From the NCBI GenBank assembly GCA_029891345.1, contig CM056997.1, positions 213,505,212 to 213,569,211 of the forward strand: a DNA stretch of 64,000 bases, written 5' to 3'. Source of the stretch: Dryococelus australis (Eukaryota; Arthropoda; Insecta; Phasmatodea; Phasmatidae). The notes beneath the pieces are model-generated. The model did no database searches, had not been told where the DNA came from, and saw only the letters and a program-made list of their open reading frames with translations. A program made the position numbers and the translations under genes. Every line of letters begins with the position of its first letter. Position 1 is the stretch's first letter. Below, one piece after another: positions 33,403-44,830 of the stretch.

Positions 33403-34870
33403 GAGAAACCCATGGTAATACTTCAGCAGTAAGACGTTCACTTGGAGGCCCTGGTACGTGCCAAGGAAGCAAGAGGGGCACAAGAATGGTACATCAACCA
33501 GAAATACCCACACCCCCAGATGGGAGTCTAGGAATTTGAGATGGGAGAAGCTGCCCTCCTCAGGAGCTACCAATTCAGCAAGGCAAGTGGCCAGTTAATC
33601 ACCGGACTGGCACCCAAGTGGGAAGACCCATACCACATTGTTGGACGATGGGACCAGGTGTATTGGGCCAAGGACTACTGTGGGAAGCATGGGAAGGTGA
33701 CCCGGGGACAGATGAGACTCTGTGCCGTCAGAATGTGATTCTCAGTACCTGCAGACCAAGGGGCGGATGTTGACGCTGACTATGAAGAGATGGACAATCT
33801 ACCAGAACCCGACCCCGAGAACGCTCTCTGATCGTGCAGACAGAACACTCGCTGTCAGCCGCCCCGACAGAGACAACCCAGGTCAAACCAAGGGCAGAAA
33901 GCACTGAACTCTACCAGCCACCAAAAGGAGTGATGTCCTTCCGGACCTTACCCTCCACGCTGACTTACTTCCGGTGGAGATGGCCCGTCCAACGGAGAGG
34001 AGAATCATTCCCATCTGGGTCGCAGATATCATGGAGAAGCCTCCTGGACCGGAGCGAGTCGCCACACTTCCACGCATCATCGCGAAGGAGACAGAGAAGG
34101 TGGCGGAACCCCAAGATCCCATGCCTCCGATGGCCACCCCAGCGGACGCAGGCAGCGGCAGAACCTCGGTGGAGTACAATCCCAGACCTTGCTGACTCCC
34201 TCAAAAATAGAGAGCCCAGCAGAGACGAGAAGTAGGGGGAGCCATAAGAGCCCTTTCTTCCAACTGCTAACCGTGCACACGTGGTGCACGACCAAACTGA
34301 CGAAATGAGGGAACCCCAAGAGCATTGCCTCAGTCGGCAACCCCAGGAGATGTGGGGCCTGGCAGGACCTTGGTGCTGGATGGCCCCGAGACATTGCCTG
34401 CCGGTTCTGAAACAGAGGAGCCCAGCAGGGCTGAGAAGGTTGAGAGAGCCGCAAGAGTCCTTGCCTCCGACGGCCACCCCAGTCGACGAGGGACCTAGCC
34501 GATCCGCAAAGCCTGATGGTTCTGAGATGTGGGCCACCAGCCCTGAAGCCGAGGAGCTCAGCAGCCAATCGAGGACCAGCAGGACCCACCAGATGCCCGC
34601 CCGAGTGTCGGACGGCCTACGAGGGACAATTGGGCCTGTACAAAGAGTTGCCCAGGCAACCAACCAAACACTTGGCCTACGTGAACACCAAGGCCGCCGT
34701 AACTTGTGAACCTGAACAGGGACTCTCGACACTGACTTTGAGAGGGAAGACCCCCTAGGTAACCAATGTGTAAATAGTACAGTGTTTACAGACTTCCTAA
34801 GGTAACCAATAATTACCTTGCCAACTAAGTGGTGCAGGGGGAATCAAACTGTGATAACAGTATGTCAGAC
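33403..34870 (+). pseudogene. Element A: integrase tail and proline-rich region, fossil
   Basis: 33541-33738 contains 'LAPKWEDPYHIVG' and 'GKVTRGQMRLC', the C-terminal DNA-binding part typical of arthropod Gypsy integrases. From about 33740 to 34870 the frames become rich in P, T, A, E and R, with a recurring 'LPPTATPVDEG'-like phrase (about 34120, 34315, 34455). The same phrase recurs in the element at 46150. No envelope features (signal peptide, membrane segment, furin site) were recognised. Confidence 0.65.
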
Positions 34871-35029
34871 ACGGATTTACCGGGCACAGAAGAACCACCC
34901 CTCCTCCCTGCTTCTAGATGGTCAACAATAACCCGTGTGAATTGCTTTCGAGAACACTTCAAACAGGAAGACTGCCACTAAACTGCGAAGCAGCACTCAG
35001 TGATGTTGAAATTGTACATAATACTGTCA

Positions 35030-38000
35030 TGTAGTCCTTGACATGTTTAGTTATTTCCTAAATACATCCTGTATCAATAGCATTTTATACTTGTGTTCAT
35101 AAAAGTTACTTTTTTTTTTTCTGCTAAATCAAAATGTTATTCATATTTTATCTAGAAATTATAATGCTCCATTTGTAAATTATCTGAATAAAAATCAGGG
35201 AGAAAATAGGAATGTTGGTAGCACCTAGTGAGAAATAGTCCTTATACAAAATACTGTTACACTTAGTGCGCACAAATGTTTGTGTGTTGACCACTGGTGA
35301 AATTCTCCAGATTTGTTAAGCTTAATTTGCACGCGGCAGAGGAATATCCTGGAAGTAGAACTTTTGCAGGGCTTCAGAAAAGGCTGAAGTAACCGTGAAT
35401 GGACTATAGTTGTATAGTTTTGAGTGCCAAATGTTTTTTTTTCTCTTGTAGGTGACTCCTATGCCATTACATAGTTAGGTATGTAAATAATTTTTTTTTA
35501 AGTGAAAGGGTTCCCCACATTAGCATAGGATGTACTTGGATACCGGCGTGACAGAAGACTTAGACTTAGCTTCGGCCTAGTTCATTGTCATATGCAAATT
35601 ACCTGCAATGCGACCATATGAGTGGCCACAGACCACAGAGCAAGGCCCATTGCTAACACACCTTCTGCACCATGGCAGATACAGCTAGAAGCTTACGTAC
35701 CCATTGTGAATTTTGGTTTTTAAAAAAAACTTTTTTTTTTTTTTCTCAGTGCTAAATACATCTGGATGCATGTATTTGCATTTCCAGATCAAACTGTATT
35801 AACTGATCTATTGTACCTACAGCTCTCGGCTGTTCTGTGTGAGTGCCACATCCTTTGCTTAAACAAGAAGGGTGCGTGCATTCACCTGACATTGGTACCA
35901 GTCCTGTAACATAATCTCCCCAGGAAGTTAAGCCATTATTGGGCCCTGTGCCGTTGGTAGCACCTTGTAGAAAGAAAACCACGCAATCTCCTACCAGTTG
36001 TGCCGCATGTATGATAAAAAGGGAAATAAATTAAGTAGTATGTCCACTTCAAAAGAAAAAACTCAGCCCTCAAAAATAGAATCACCACATAACATTGCAT
36101 AAACGTGGTTATAGTAACATGATAGGACTGAGAAAGAAAACATATATAAGGATAAGTGTCATAAGAAATACATTAATCATGCTGGGAATCGTACATGGCA
36201 CAAAAGGATGAAAATACTGTATAAAATGGGCAAGACTTCCTTGTCAAATAGAAATAAATATTAGGTCAAGAGGTAAATCAACTAGATTATGAATTTAAAA
36301 AACACGTTAATTGTGGTGATGTGCTAAAATCGCTTTTTGAATATTTATTGAATTCATTCTTGGTAAATTATTTTTTATTACAACATAGTAGGACATGAGT
36401 ATATGAATCGGAATAAATAGTTAATATCACTGTTGACATATCAGCACAGAAAACAATATTTAAAAAAATTTATATGAATGGTCTTATAATTTGGGGTAAC
36501 CATAATTTTAAATAAACATGACTGGGAATCTCAGAAAAGTCTCAATATAAAATATCTTTAGGTTTACCACAAGAATAAAAAATTTTAACATTATTTTGTT
36601 AGCAAAGAGGATCTTGAATGTCTGTACACAGACAAGAAAGTTCATGTATACAGCTGTTATATATTGATATATATTAGAGTGCCATATGGAGGAGTTTGTA
36701 TAAAAGACATTTTTCACATTAATCAATAGGCCATTAAAATCATAAAATATTCAGTGGATAATACTAGGCTTTCGGATGCATCGAGCCAATCGAAAGATAG
36801 TTACATATGACCAACAAAAAAATTACATTATGATATAATACTTATAATAAGCATATAATTGTCTCGTACAACTTTACCATCATTTAAGGAAGTTCATTAT
36901 TTTTTTGTATGATACTAAAAGTTTATTAAAATATTTTTTCCTAGACTTAGCTGGCAATGGAGAGTTGAGGAAATTAGAACTCGCAGAAATAGGCGAGAAG
37001 CAGATGCTCTGCATGATGTGAGAAGTAGCAATCTGCATTACTTGAAAAGTTATACTGGAGTACAGAATGTAGAATCTTTGCCGTAGAAAGACAGTGCAGA
37101 ACTGAAATAAAGCATGTAAATAACCATGCTCTGGCATGGGGTAGAATGAAATGGAACCTTGGAATGATGGGACCCTCTCTAAAAAAAAAACATGAAGGAA
37201 CTAAAATAATTAATAAAGTGAATCTGGCTGGGGACATATAGATACAACGTAATTAAATTAGACCAGTACTCACAGAGGGTAACCAAAATATCCTTACATG
37301 GTGACAGTAGTAGTCAGAAATACAAGAATAAAATTTTTTTAAATCACCACACCACAAAAGTTACATTTCGGCTCCACTACGTGATGTCAGGCATGTATAG
37401 AACACATGGTTAAAGGATTTCAAGTCCCAGAAAATACGTTCACGGCCACCGCATGGTGCAACCACGCCATGACTGTAGCGAGCCTGAAAGTCAAATGTGT
37501 AGAGGGAAGGACGGTGGAGCTGGAAGACACGAGAAAAGCGTAGTACCGCAATCGCAGCTAGATAGCATAGGTTGTACAAAAGGAGGTAGAGCGCTGCGTC
37601 GATGTTCGATAGCACGTGAAAATACTGCATTTTTTATAGGAAATCACTATCTAACTGCATGATCACATAAAGAAAATGCAGAATGAGCTATGGCAGAAAA
37701 AAAGCATGTTGAAGAGGGCTACGGCCGACGCGACAAAGGAATGTGCTACGTTTCACAGCACTTCTGGTGAAAAAGGAAAACGAGGACTGAAATACGGTTC
37801 TGGTTGCCGCTAAAGAGTTTGGAAGTACGACTTAAACAGTATTCTAAAGAAACTTAGGCTATAAATATTAAAATATTAATACTCATATGAAGTAGGTCGA
37901 GATAAGAAAATTAATCTATTTATATAGCCAGATAAAGCAATATAAGTTACTTGACGAAAATGAAAATGGAATTAAATAAGCATATAGGAAATAAACTTTA

Positions 38001-38370
38001 CTGGCTAATCAGACAACTCATATATACTTCAAAATGAGAAAAATAGTATTATTTACCATCATAATAAAAGTGACAAGACATACAATAAGAAAAACTCAGA
38101 ATATAGGCAATTAACTTGAATACAGACAATAATTAAAATTCAGTTGATTAGCAGAGGAAGAGACAATGATAATACTCAGTAATTTATAGTTGATAAAAAC
38201 ATTTAAAATTATGTTTTCAAAAAAGTTCAAAAATGAGACATCAAAAATTGATAGAGACGCATAAATTGCAAAAAAATACCAAAGATGCATAATCAAGAAA
38301 CAAAAATCGTAGGGACATAGTTTAAAACTTTAATGTCATAATTTAAAATGCATGTAAAAAGTAGTGTCGT
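35030..38370. other. Unassigned AT-rich block inside element A
   Basis: Composition switches from GC-rich retroelement DNA to AT-rich DNA near 35030 and back near 38370. There is no coding frame, terminal inverted repeat or target duplication that I could identify. Its size would explain why element A is longer (about 12.8 kb) than usual after removing the recognised inserts, so it may be another insertion. Confidence 0.4.
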
Positions 38371-38572
38371 ATTTGAGATGGCACAGCCCTCGCCTCACCC
38401 GACCACCACCTGGAAGAGAAAAACAGCGCTATGAGGAGAACTGGCCACCATTCACAAGTCCAAGTGAGCGCACACAAGATCGGGAGCTACAAAAGGCAAC
38501 GTCGGAGACTTCCTGTGACATTTCTACATCACTACAACCCCAGGACTCCACGAGCCGAGTTTATGTTGCAAT

Positions 38573-38589
38573 GGGGAGGGGGGGGGGAA
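38573..38589 (+). promoter_or_regulatory. Polypurine tract of element A
   Basis: An uninterrupted purine run of A and G ('ggggaggggggggggaa') lies directly before the 3' LTR, the site that would prime plus-strand synthesis. A similar G-run stands before the 3' LTR of element B. Confidence 0.85.
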
Positions 38590-38593
38590 TTTA

Positions 38594-40502
38594 TGCATGG
38601 CGCGTAACTGGCAATTTACCTTTTATGAATATACGACTTCAACTCAGTCCATGGGAAGTCACAGTACCCGCACCAGAGATTGAACCTGGACTGCTGTGTC
38701 CCGAAGATGATTACTACATTCTGTTGCCAGTAATACTAAATACACATGTCAATCATGTGCCACTTCCTAGCCACCCAAACGAAGCCGATCTGCGCCAAAG
38801 CGAACTTCAGATACCACCCATAACCACAGAGCTACCCCAATTCCAACTCTTGCCAAGATAGCGCAGCAAGTGATGTCACCATCCAGACAGGAAGGAGCTG
38901 GTGAATCGAAGATTTTTGAATAGCCTGAAGGAAACAGAAGAAAGGCTTCATTCAGTATTTAGGGCCAGATGAGCCCCCAGAATGTCATTTGACGTCGAGT
39001 TGTCGTTGGATTGGCTTCCTCTGTTTTGGCAACCCAGCAGCTCGCCCTACCACTGGCATACTAGGGCTCTCTGCCCCAACCAGATCTTCTGTCAATGAAG
39101 TTGCTTCAAACCCTGAGATACCCACTCCACTTGGGAGTGCTTACCTCCATCTCTTCAGGACTATACTAGACGACATTGGGGTTAGTCTTTTTTCACGTCT
39201 GCTTTATTTGTTGCTCTAGACTTGATCTTTGCTTAACAGGTCCCTTCACCTGTGGTAAACGTAACTTCGGCCGGTTGTTTCATGATCTAGAAAGCGCAAG
39301 AGTTAGTATCGGTCACCGTGTTTATTCTACCTAAAATAAATTGGTTCAAGTCTAAGCACTGTGTTCTGATTCCATAGGTGATTTGTACCTCTCAATCCCC
39401 CTATGGAGTGGTAGGTGACCGTGTCTTGCCAAACTGTTTCCAACAATAAGAGTAGGACTGCAGGCTCCCTTAACTGGGTAGTACATACATCGCAAAACAT
39501 CACACTATTCGCCAGCCACACATACTGTGGGCCGAGTACGCAATGACACTTCATGCACGTGTACGGTAGAGCCCCCTACTAGGTACACGCCACAAGGAAG
39601 TAACTGAACCACCAGAGTCAGCTAACCCATTCCATCCACCGTGTTGAATTCGCTGGTTGGTATGCCTGGCCTGACAAGGTGTGACTGGTAGCTTCTGAGT
39701 GGCTCACGACGAAGCTTTAGCCCCACCCCAAGTCAGCTAACTTGCTCCATACACCATGTGATATCTGCCAGTTGGAGCACTAGGACTGACACGGCATGAT
39801 GTTATTGCATGTGGGTACTCTAGCTAGGGAATTTGTCACCTACCCCTTGCGTGCGACAACCCTTAGTATGCAACACTATTCCATCCACACAATGAGGATT
39901 GACTAAGTGGGCCGATATGACATCTACGCATGGCTCCTACAGCCAACCAATTGCCAAGTAACCCATTCCAGTTATCCTTTGGCCTTTCCTACGCTGGTTA
40001 TCAGGCACAAGCTGCCCGCCGACTGAAGGGCGTCACTTTTCACTCCCCCCTAGTCATTTATTATAGCCACCCCAGAAGACTGGGGGGTAACTGCATCCTG
40101 TCGTTGTCCGTCTCCAGCTCAGATTCCCTGGGGCCTGGGCCTCACATGCACCATGCACCGAGCGACGCCTGCCACCGCCACCTGGAGCCCAGCAACCCAG
40201 GACCAGCCAGCTCCACCCGCATGCCAGCCGACCCAGAGGTTTGCCCACTGCTGCCAGCCAACAGTCAGTTACAGCGCCAGTTTGCAGGTGGTAAGCCAGC
40301 ACCCACTGCCAGCCATGCCACCTTAGATGCCTATGTAGCTTGCCGCCACCCGACCTGACTGATTCTGTACACCAGTTCCCTAAGCCAGGGAGAATCCACA
40401 GTAATCAGCCTGTAAGGCTACCCATGGTCCTCGCCCTGAACCCACTCAAAAACTCCCCTGTAGACTAGGTGACTTGCCTATCATCCTGGCCGTCACATGT
40501 CA
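38594..40502 (+). repeat. 3' LTR of element A
   Basis: It starts 'tgcatggcgcg' after the polypurine tract and ends 'gtcacatgtca'. Length is 1909 bp, against 1903 bp for the 5' LTR. It aligns with 17259-19161 along its length. Confidence 0.87.
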
Positions 40503-41400
40503 TGGGTTTGCCTGTGAATGTTACACAATGCATTTTAATGAGGAATGATTATTTGCAAATGTGTTTTCTTTTGTGATTAAAGGTATTTTTTCCCTTTAAG
40601 TTTGTGTTTAATTGTATATGGCATAAAATCAACATAAAAACAAAATGTTAATATAACTCATCAGGCAGCATCTTTGTGAATAAATTATATGCTTAGAAGC
40701 ATATACTTTACCACCCCTTGGTGCCAAAAATTGTTTGAATATCCAGCGACTTGTATTACCTAGGGTAAAGTTTGTTTGCAGTGACTTCCTGTGGGGAAAT
40801 CAGAGACTTTATATTTATTTATTTCAATAAACATGCATCTTTTGAATTAACTGATATCCTGTAAGGGTTTATTTAACACCATTTGTCATCTAATAATAGG
40901 TATGCACCGAGCCCGAGTGCAGGCGTAACTCATGACGAGGAAAATCAGAGGACGTGGTTTTGAATGATTAATTATTAAAGACCAAGGAGAAATCAACTTT
41001 TATCACTGTATTTATTCATTTCTGTCCTAAAATTACAAGAGTTTTGCAGTGGAATAATTACTTTAAAAGACAGAAATTTGCCACGCACATGTGCAAGGTG
41101 TCACCAACAGGTATTGGTGTTGAGGTATTCATTGTTTTACCCCTTCATACGCTTCCCCTACTCCATCTCACCTGCCATGAACACACTGCACAATCAATAA
41201 CCTCTCCGCGTGCTCTCAACTGATCGAGTTTGCATGGGACATTCAAAATATGACTTGCATTCAGTGTCGTATTATTTTCATTTTCAAAGGGTTAGAAAAG
41301 TTTTTGGTCGCTTGCATTTGATGTCTGATTACAATCAATTAATTATGTATGGCATTTTGAGATGTTATATTCTTGATTAAACAGGTTGAGGTGAAATGTT
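40503..41400 (+). repeat. Dispersed repeat R, right part
   Basis: It continues repeat R after the LTR element. 'gattatttgcaaatgtgttt' (40548), 'agaagcatat' (40696) and 'aaatcagaggacgtgg' (40942) align with 62385, 62535 and 62698 in the copy at the right end of the window. The last part (41150-41340) also aligns with 52890-53220. Confidence 0.85.
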
Positions 41401-42129
41401 TTTTAATGTATTATTTACAATATTACTAATGCAGTAATACTTTTTTTTTAATCCCCTTTTTGTTGTGTTTATTTGCTCAAATTTATTCGCAGAAAATGTA
41501 CTGCTTTCATTATGTACACAAAATTAAGTCTAATAAGCTCAGAAGTTGTATTTTAATGATGTACATGTCAGAACCCTCATCTACTGAAAATCCAGCATGT
41601 ATGGAAATTTTTTGACAGTCATATTTTATTGGGAAAGGAATTTATTTCCTTGGTGTTACAGTTTTATTTTCAGTGGACCTCATGTTTTGTTTTCAGTAAT
41701 CATCATTGTTTGCATAGTGAGTGAAGCCATGAGTTTAAATAGGTGTTCCTTCTTGGTTGAATTGGTATTAGATTCTGCAAATACTGAGGTTTGTTGTTTA
41801 TCGTTGCAGTGCTATTTGCTAACATAACGTAAACTGTTTGCAATTTCTTCCTACCATGGTTATGATTCTGTAAAAAAAGTTGTTTACCGTTAGTTAAATT
41901 GTAGTGTTACACGATGGAAGACTTAATGAAAATAAAATAATTAAATATGGTTTTAATTTATTTCTCAGTGAGCGCAATATTTAACGTATATTTCAAATTT
42001 CATTAATTTCCTTCACAATATCACTGTTTCGTTATATGTAGTCAATTAACTCATACTCATCATTAACACAAGTTCAGTCTGTCTTTCGCCGTAATTTGTA
42101 AAGTCTTTCACTCACGCATATAGTCAAAT
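41401..42129. other. AT-rich stretch, nothing recognised
   Basis: No gene, RNA or repeat end was identified between repeat R and the minus-strand LTR element D. Confidence 0.5.
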
Positions 42130-43515
42130 AGTCAGTCTGCCAGCCGCACTCTTCACTGCTTGATTCTCGCTGTAGCATATTTCCGTTCTGCTGGTTATGT
42201 CTCTCACCAATCATCGTCTATCGCTGAAACTCAGCCACTCATCCTTTCGACGACTACTCCCGGCCCGGAGGCCCATCGCACTATTTATCCCCGGCTAGCC
42301 TTGATCTGGAGAGTCCAAGCACCCAGAGTCATGCTTAAAGAAACTAGGGCAGCAAAATCACCCATGGCCATGCACCCTGCAGCGCTACTAGACTACGGTG
42401 GGTTGCATTCACCAATGCTCTGGCACAGAACATACGAACTCGCCTCCAACTTTGGTGAACCGGGTGCTATTATTTCATCGGGAATGCTAGTTTAAAATGG
42501 CAGTATGTGTCATGTGTGAATTCCCCTGGTCGGTGCAATGCTTACAGCCCTGTCATCGCATCAGCTTTCAGTTGTGCTTCTGCTATGCTCCTCCTTCTGT
42601 GGCTTTTCACTGCGTGCGCCGTGTGCTTACTTCTAACCTGGCGCTCCTGTGCATATCACGTGGTCAGTTGGTGCTTATCTTCTCTTCCCGTTCATGGTAA
42701 CTCGTTCGCCTGCTACTCAAGGTCATGTGCCCCCAAAACCGGTTATTTAGGCGTGTCAGTCTGCTCTTATAGAAATGTTACCCGTGGCTCTGCGGAAACA
42801 CCACTTACCTGAAAGCGTGGTTACTACAATGTACACATTCTTTTCGTTCAAACATCGCAGGCCATACAAACACCTGGGGACAGAAGTCAAAACTTCAGTC
42901 TCCTGGGCGGTTACAAATTTCATTCACTTAGTCCATGGTGTTTGGGGGGCAGGGGGGTGCTGGCACAAAAGCTAGACAGACTGTCATCGGGCCTACTTCT
43001 GCTATGGACAGCACATTAATGGACAAGTTTAACTTAATTTGAGACTTATACTTTAGTATGCTATACTAATCTACACTTAATTTAACTACGCCAATCTGGG
43101 TAACAAAGTAGTTTTGGACACTCTTACACACTATGACATATATAACCCTTGTATCACTATTTGCCCTATCTGATGTCTCCAGATCATAGTAATTATAAAT
43201 TCTCTGCTTCTGCCAACCTGGTAAGGTGATAGCTTCCTTGAAAACAGGCAAAACAGGTTTGTTCAGTGGATGGCCGGTAATAAGCAAGCTGCCTGTCAGC
43301 AGTTACGCATAGTGACATGGGTTTCACTTTACAGTACATGCAGCACGCAAGCTACTGAAAAGAAAAACACTCCTATCTGACTGGACTGGAAACTCATTTC
43401 CCGAGTTCAAAACTAAGTTCATGCAATGTTGTTGTTGTTGTGTTTTTTTTTTTTCTTCACTGCTAACATGAGCAGTCTTACGGTGAGTTGAAATAAAAAC
43501 ATAGTTACACTGGCA

Positions 43516-43522
<7 letters not shown>

Positions 43523-43564
<42 letters not shown>
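43523..43564. repeat. (CA)n microsatellite
   Basis: About 20 uninterrupted CA dinucleotides framed by 'tatata'. It interrupts an otherwise alignable stretch of element D; element C lacks it at the equivalent position (about 57480). Confidence 0.97.
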
Positions 43565-43570
<6 letters not shown>

Positions 43571-44249
43571 CAATTCCCATAACCTATCAGGTATTCAAGG
43601 CTTAGCTTTGTGCAAAGCTCAGTTAGGTCTCTTTCCTGGTCGGTGTTGCACACTTAATGCTCTTCATTCTACTGGTACCGGCATAGGGCCGTTGAGGCAC
43701 TGGGACATCCTGCCCTTTTACTCTATTGCCGGGGAGGCTTGTTGTACTTCTGGTCGGCATCAGGTCAGGCTCCTCCCCATAAAGATTCTCTGAGCGGGTG
43801 ACATGAGGCAAACAGACTTACCTCGTGCCACACAGTGTCTGTTACTGGGTTAGTCGGCTTGGCCCCTGGAACTGGCATGGTCTGTACCAGAGCCAATCTC
43901 TGTAGAAGCCGGGTCACTCGCGGTCTTGACAGTCACGCCAAGGCTTGATTCCCCTGGCCTCGTTCACCGCTATTGTTGGCTTAGAGAGCGCCTTGCCCCC
44001 CTGGATTCTTGAGAGCATGTGGGGGTAGGGCTCTCTTGCCTTCCTCTCATCCTTGTGTCCTAAGGCCATTCCAGACTGCTGCCGTCTCTCATCATTGGGT
44101 CGTGGCAGTCCGCCGGTACTTCCTCGCTTCCTCTATATTCGCTTGGTTTGATACTCTGTCTGTATTCAGTTATACCGGGCATCTTAGTGTTGCCCCATAC
44201 ACGCTGTTCGTTTCTTTCTCCACTCTCGCGCTCCCCTGCTCCGCTGTTT

Positions 44250-44830
44250 ACGGTTTCCGCTTTCTCTATCTCCCTTTCTTGTTCGCTTCCACCTACTACC
44301 TCTTTGTCATTTGCTTTTCGCCTCCATTTGCATCCCGTTCCCCCGTTTTTGTTTGCTTCCATCTGGTTTTCTTGCCTCCTTCTTCTCATTCGTTCTCCAC
44401 TCCTCACTCGCCTTCAACTGCTTCTTTGCTCTCTTTGTCACATTCACTCTCCCTTTCTTGCTCGCTGCCACTTTCCCTCTTGTTCTCCCGTTCTCACTTG
44501 TTCGCACTTTCTCTCTCATGCTCTCCTTCTCGCTCGTTTGCATCACCTCTCCTGCTCTCCCTTCCTCTCTCGCTCTACCTTTCTTGCCCGCTCACTATTG
44601 CTCTCTCTCCCCCTCTCCCTTTCTTGCCCTCTCGCTATTGCTCTCTCTCTCCCCCTCTCCCTTTCTTGCCCTCTCGCTATTGCTCTCTCTCTCCCTTTCT
44701 CGCCCGCTCGCCCGTGCTCTTTCGCTCCCTCTTTATCGCTCACTTTCACCTCCTCTCTCTGTCTCCCTTTCTCGCTTGTTCGCAGCTCCTCTCTCCTCTC
44801 TCATTCTCCCGTTCTTGTTCGTTTACACTT
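44250..44830 (-). repeat. Pyrimidine-rich minisatellite within element D
   Basis: On the plus strand, words such as 'ctctccctttcttgccctct' and 'cgctattgctctctct' repeat with a period near 50 bp at 44590-44700, and more loosely over the whole stretch. On the coding (minus) strand this reads as an Arg/Glu/Lys-rich low-complexity protein. The equivalent in element C is at 56440-56800. Confidence 0.8.

Larger units (their letters stand above)
17259..40502 (+). mobile_element. Gypsy-like LTR retroelement A, old, nested and broken
   Basis: An old provirus-like element with LTRs of 1903 and 1909 bp, a tRNA-Lys-type primer site, remains of gag, protease, reverse transcriptase, RNase H and integrase in Gypsy order, a proline-rich region after integrase and a polypurine tract. 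The hand-aligned part of the two LTRs is about 80-85% identical, so the insertion is ancient. It is interrupted by four separate DNA elements (20901-25175, 25287-29227, 29385-30493, 32340-33402) and probably by unassigned DNA at about 35030-38370. Without the four inserts it is about 12.8 kb. It carries many breaks besides the insertions and cannot be active. Its flanks are two halves of repeat R. Confidence 0.88.

Noticed and set aside
33965-34732. A 255-codon minus-strand open frame
   Set aside because: It is antisense to the proline-rich region of element A; GC-rich repetitive DNA keeps the complementary frame open. No recognisable domain.
42930-42965. A polypurine tract of a plus-strand LTR element
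   Set aside because: The G-rich run faces the wrong way for element D (minus) and no plus-strand LTR begins after it; it is probably a chance G-rich stretch.
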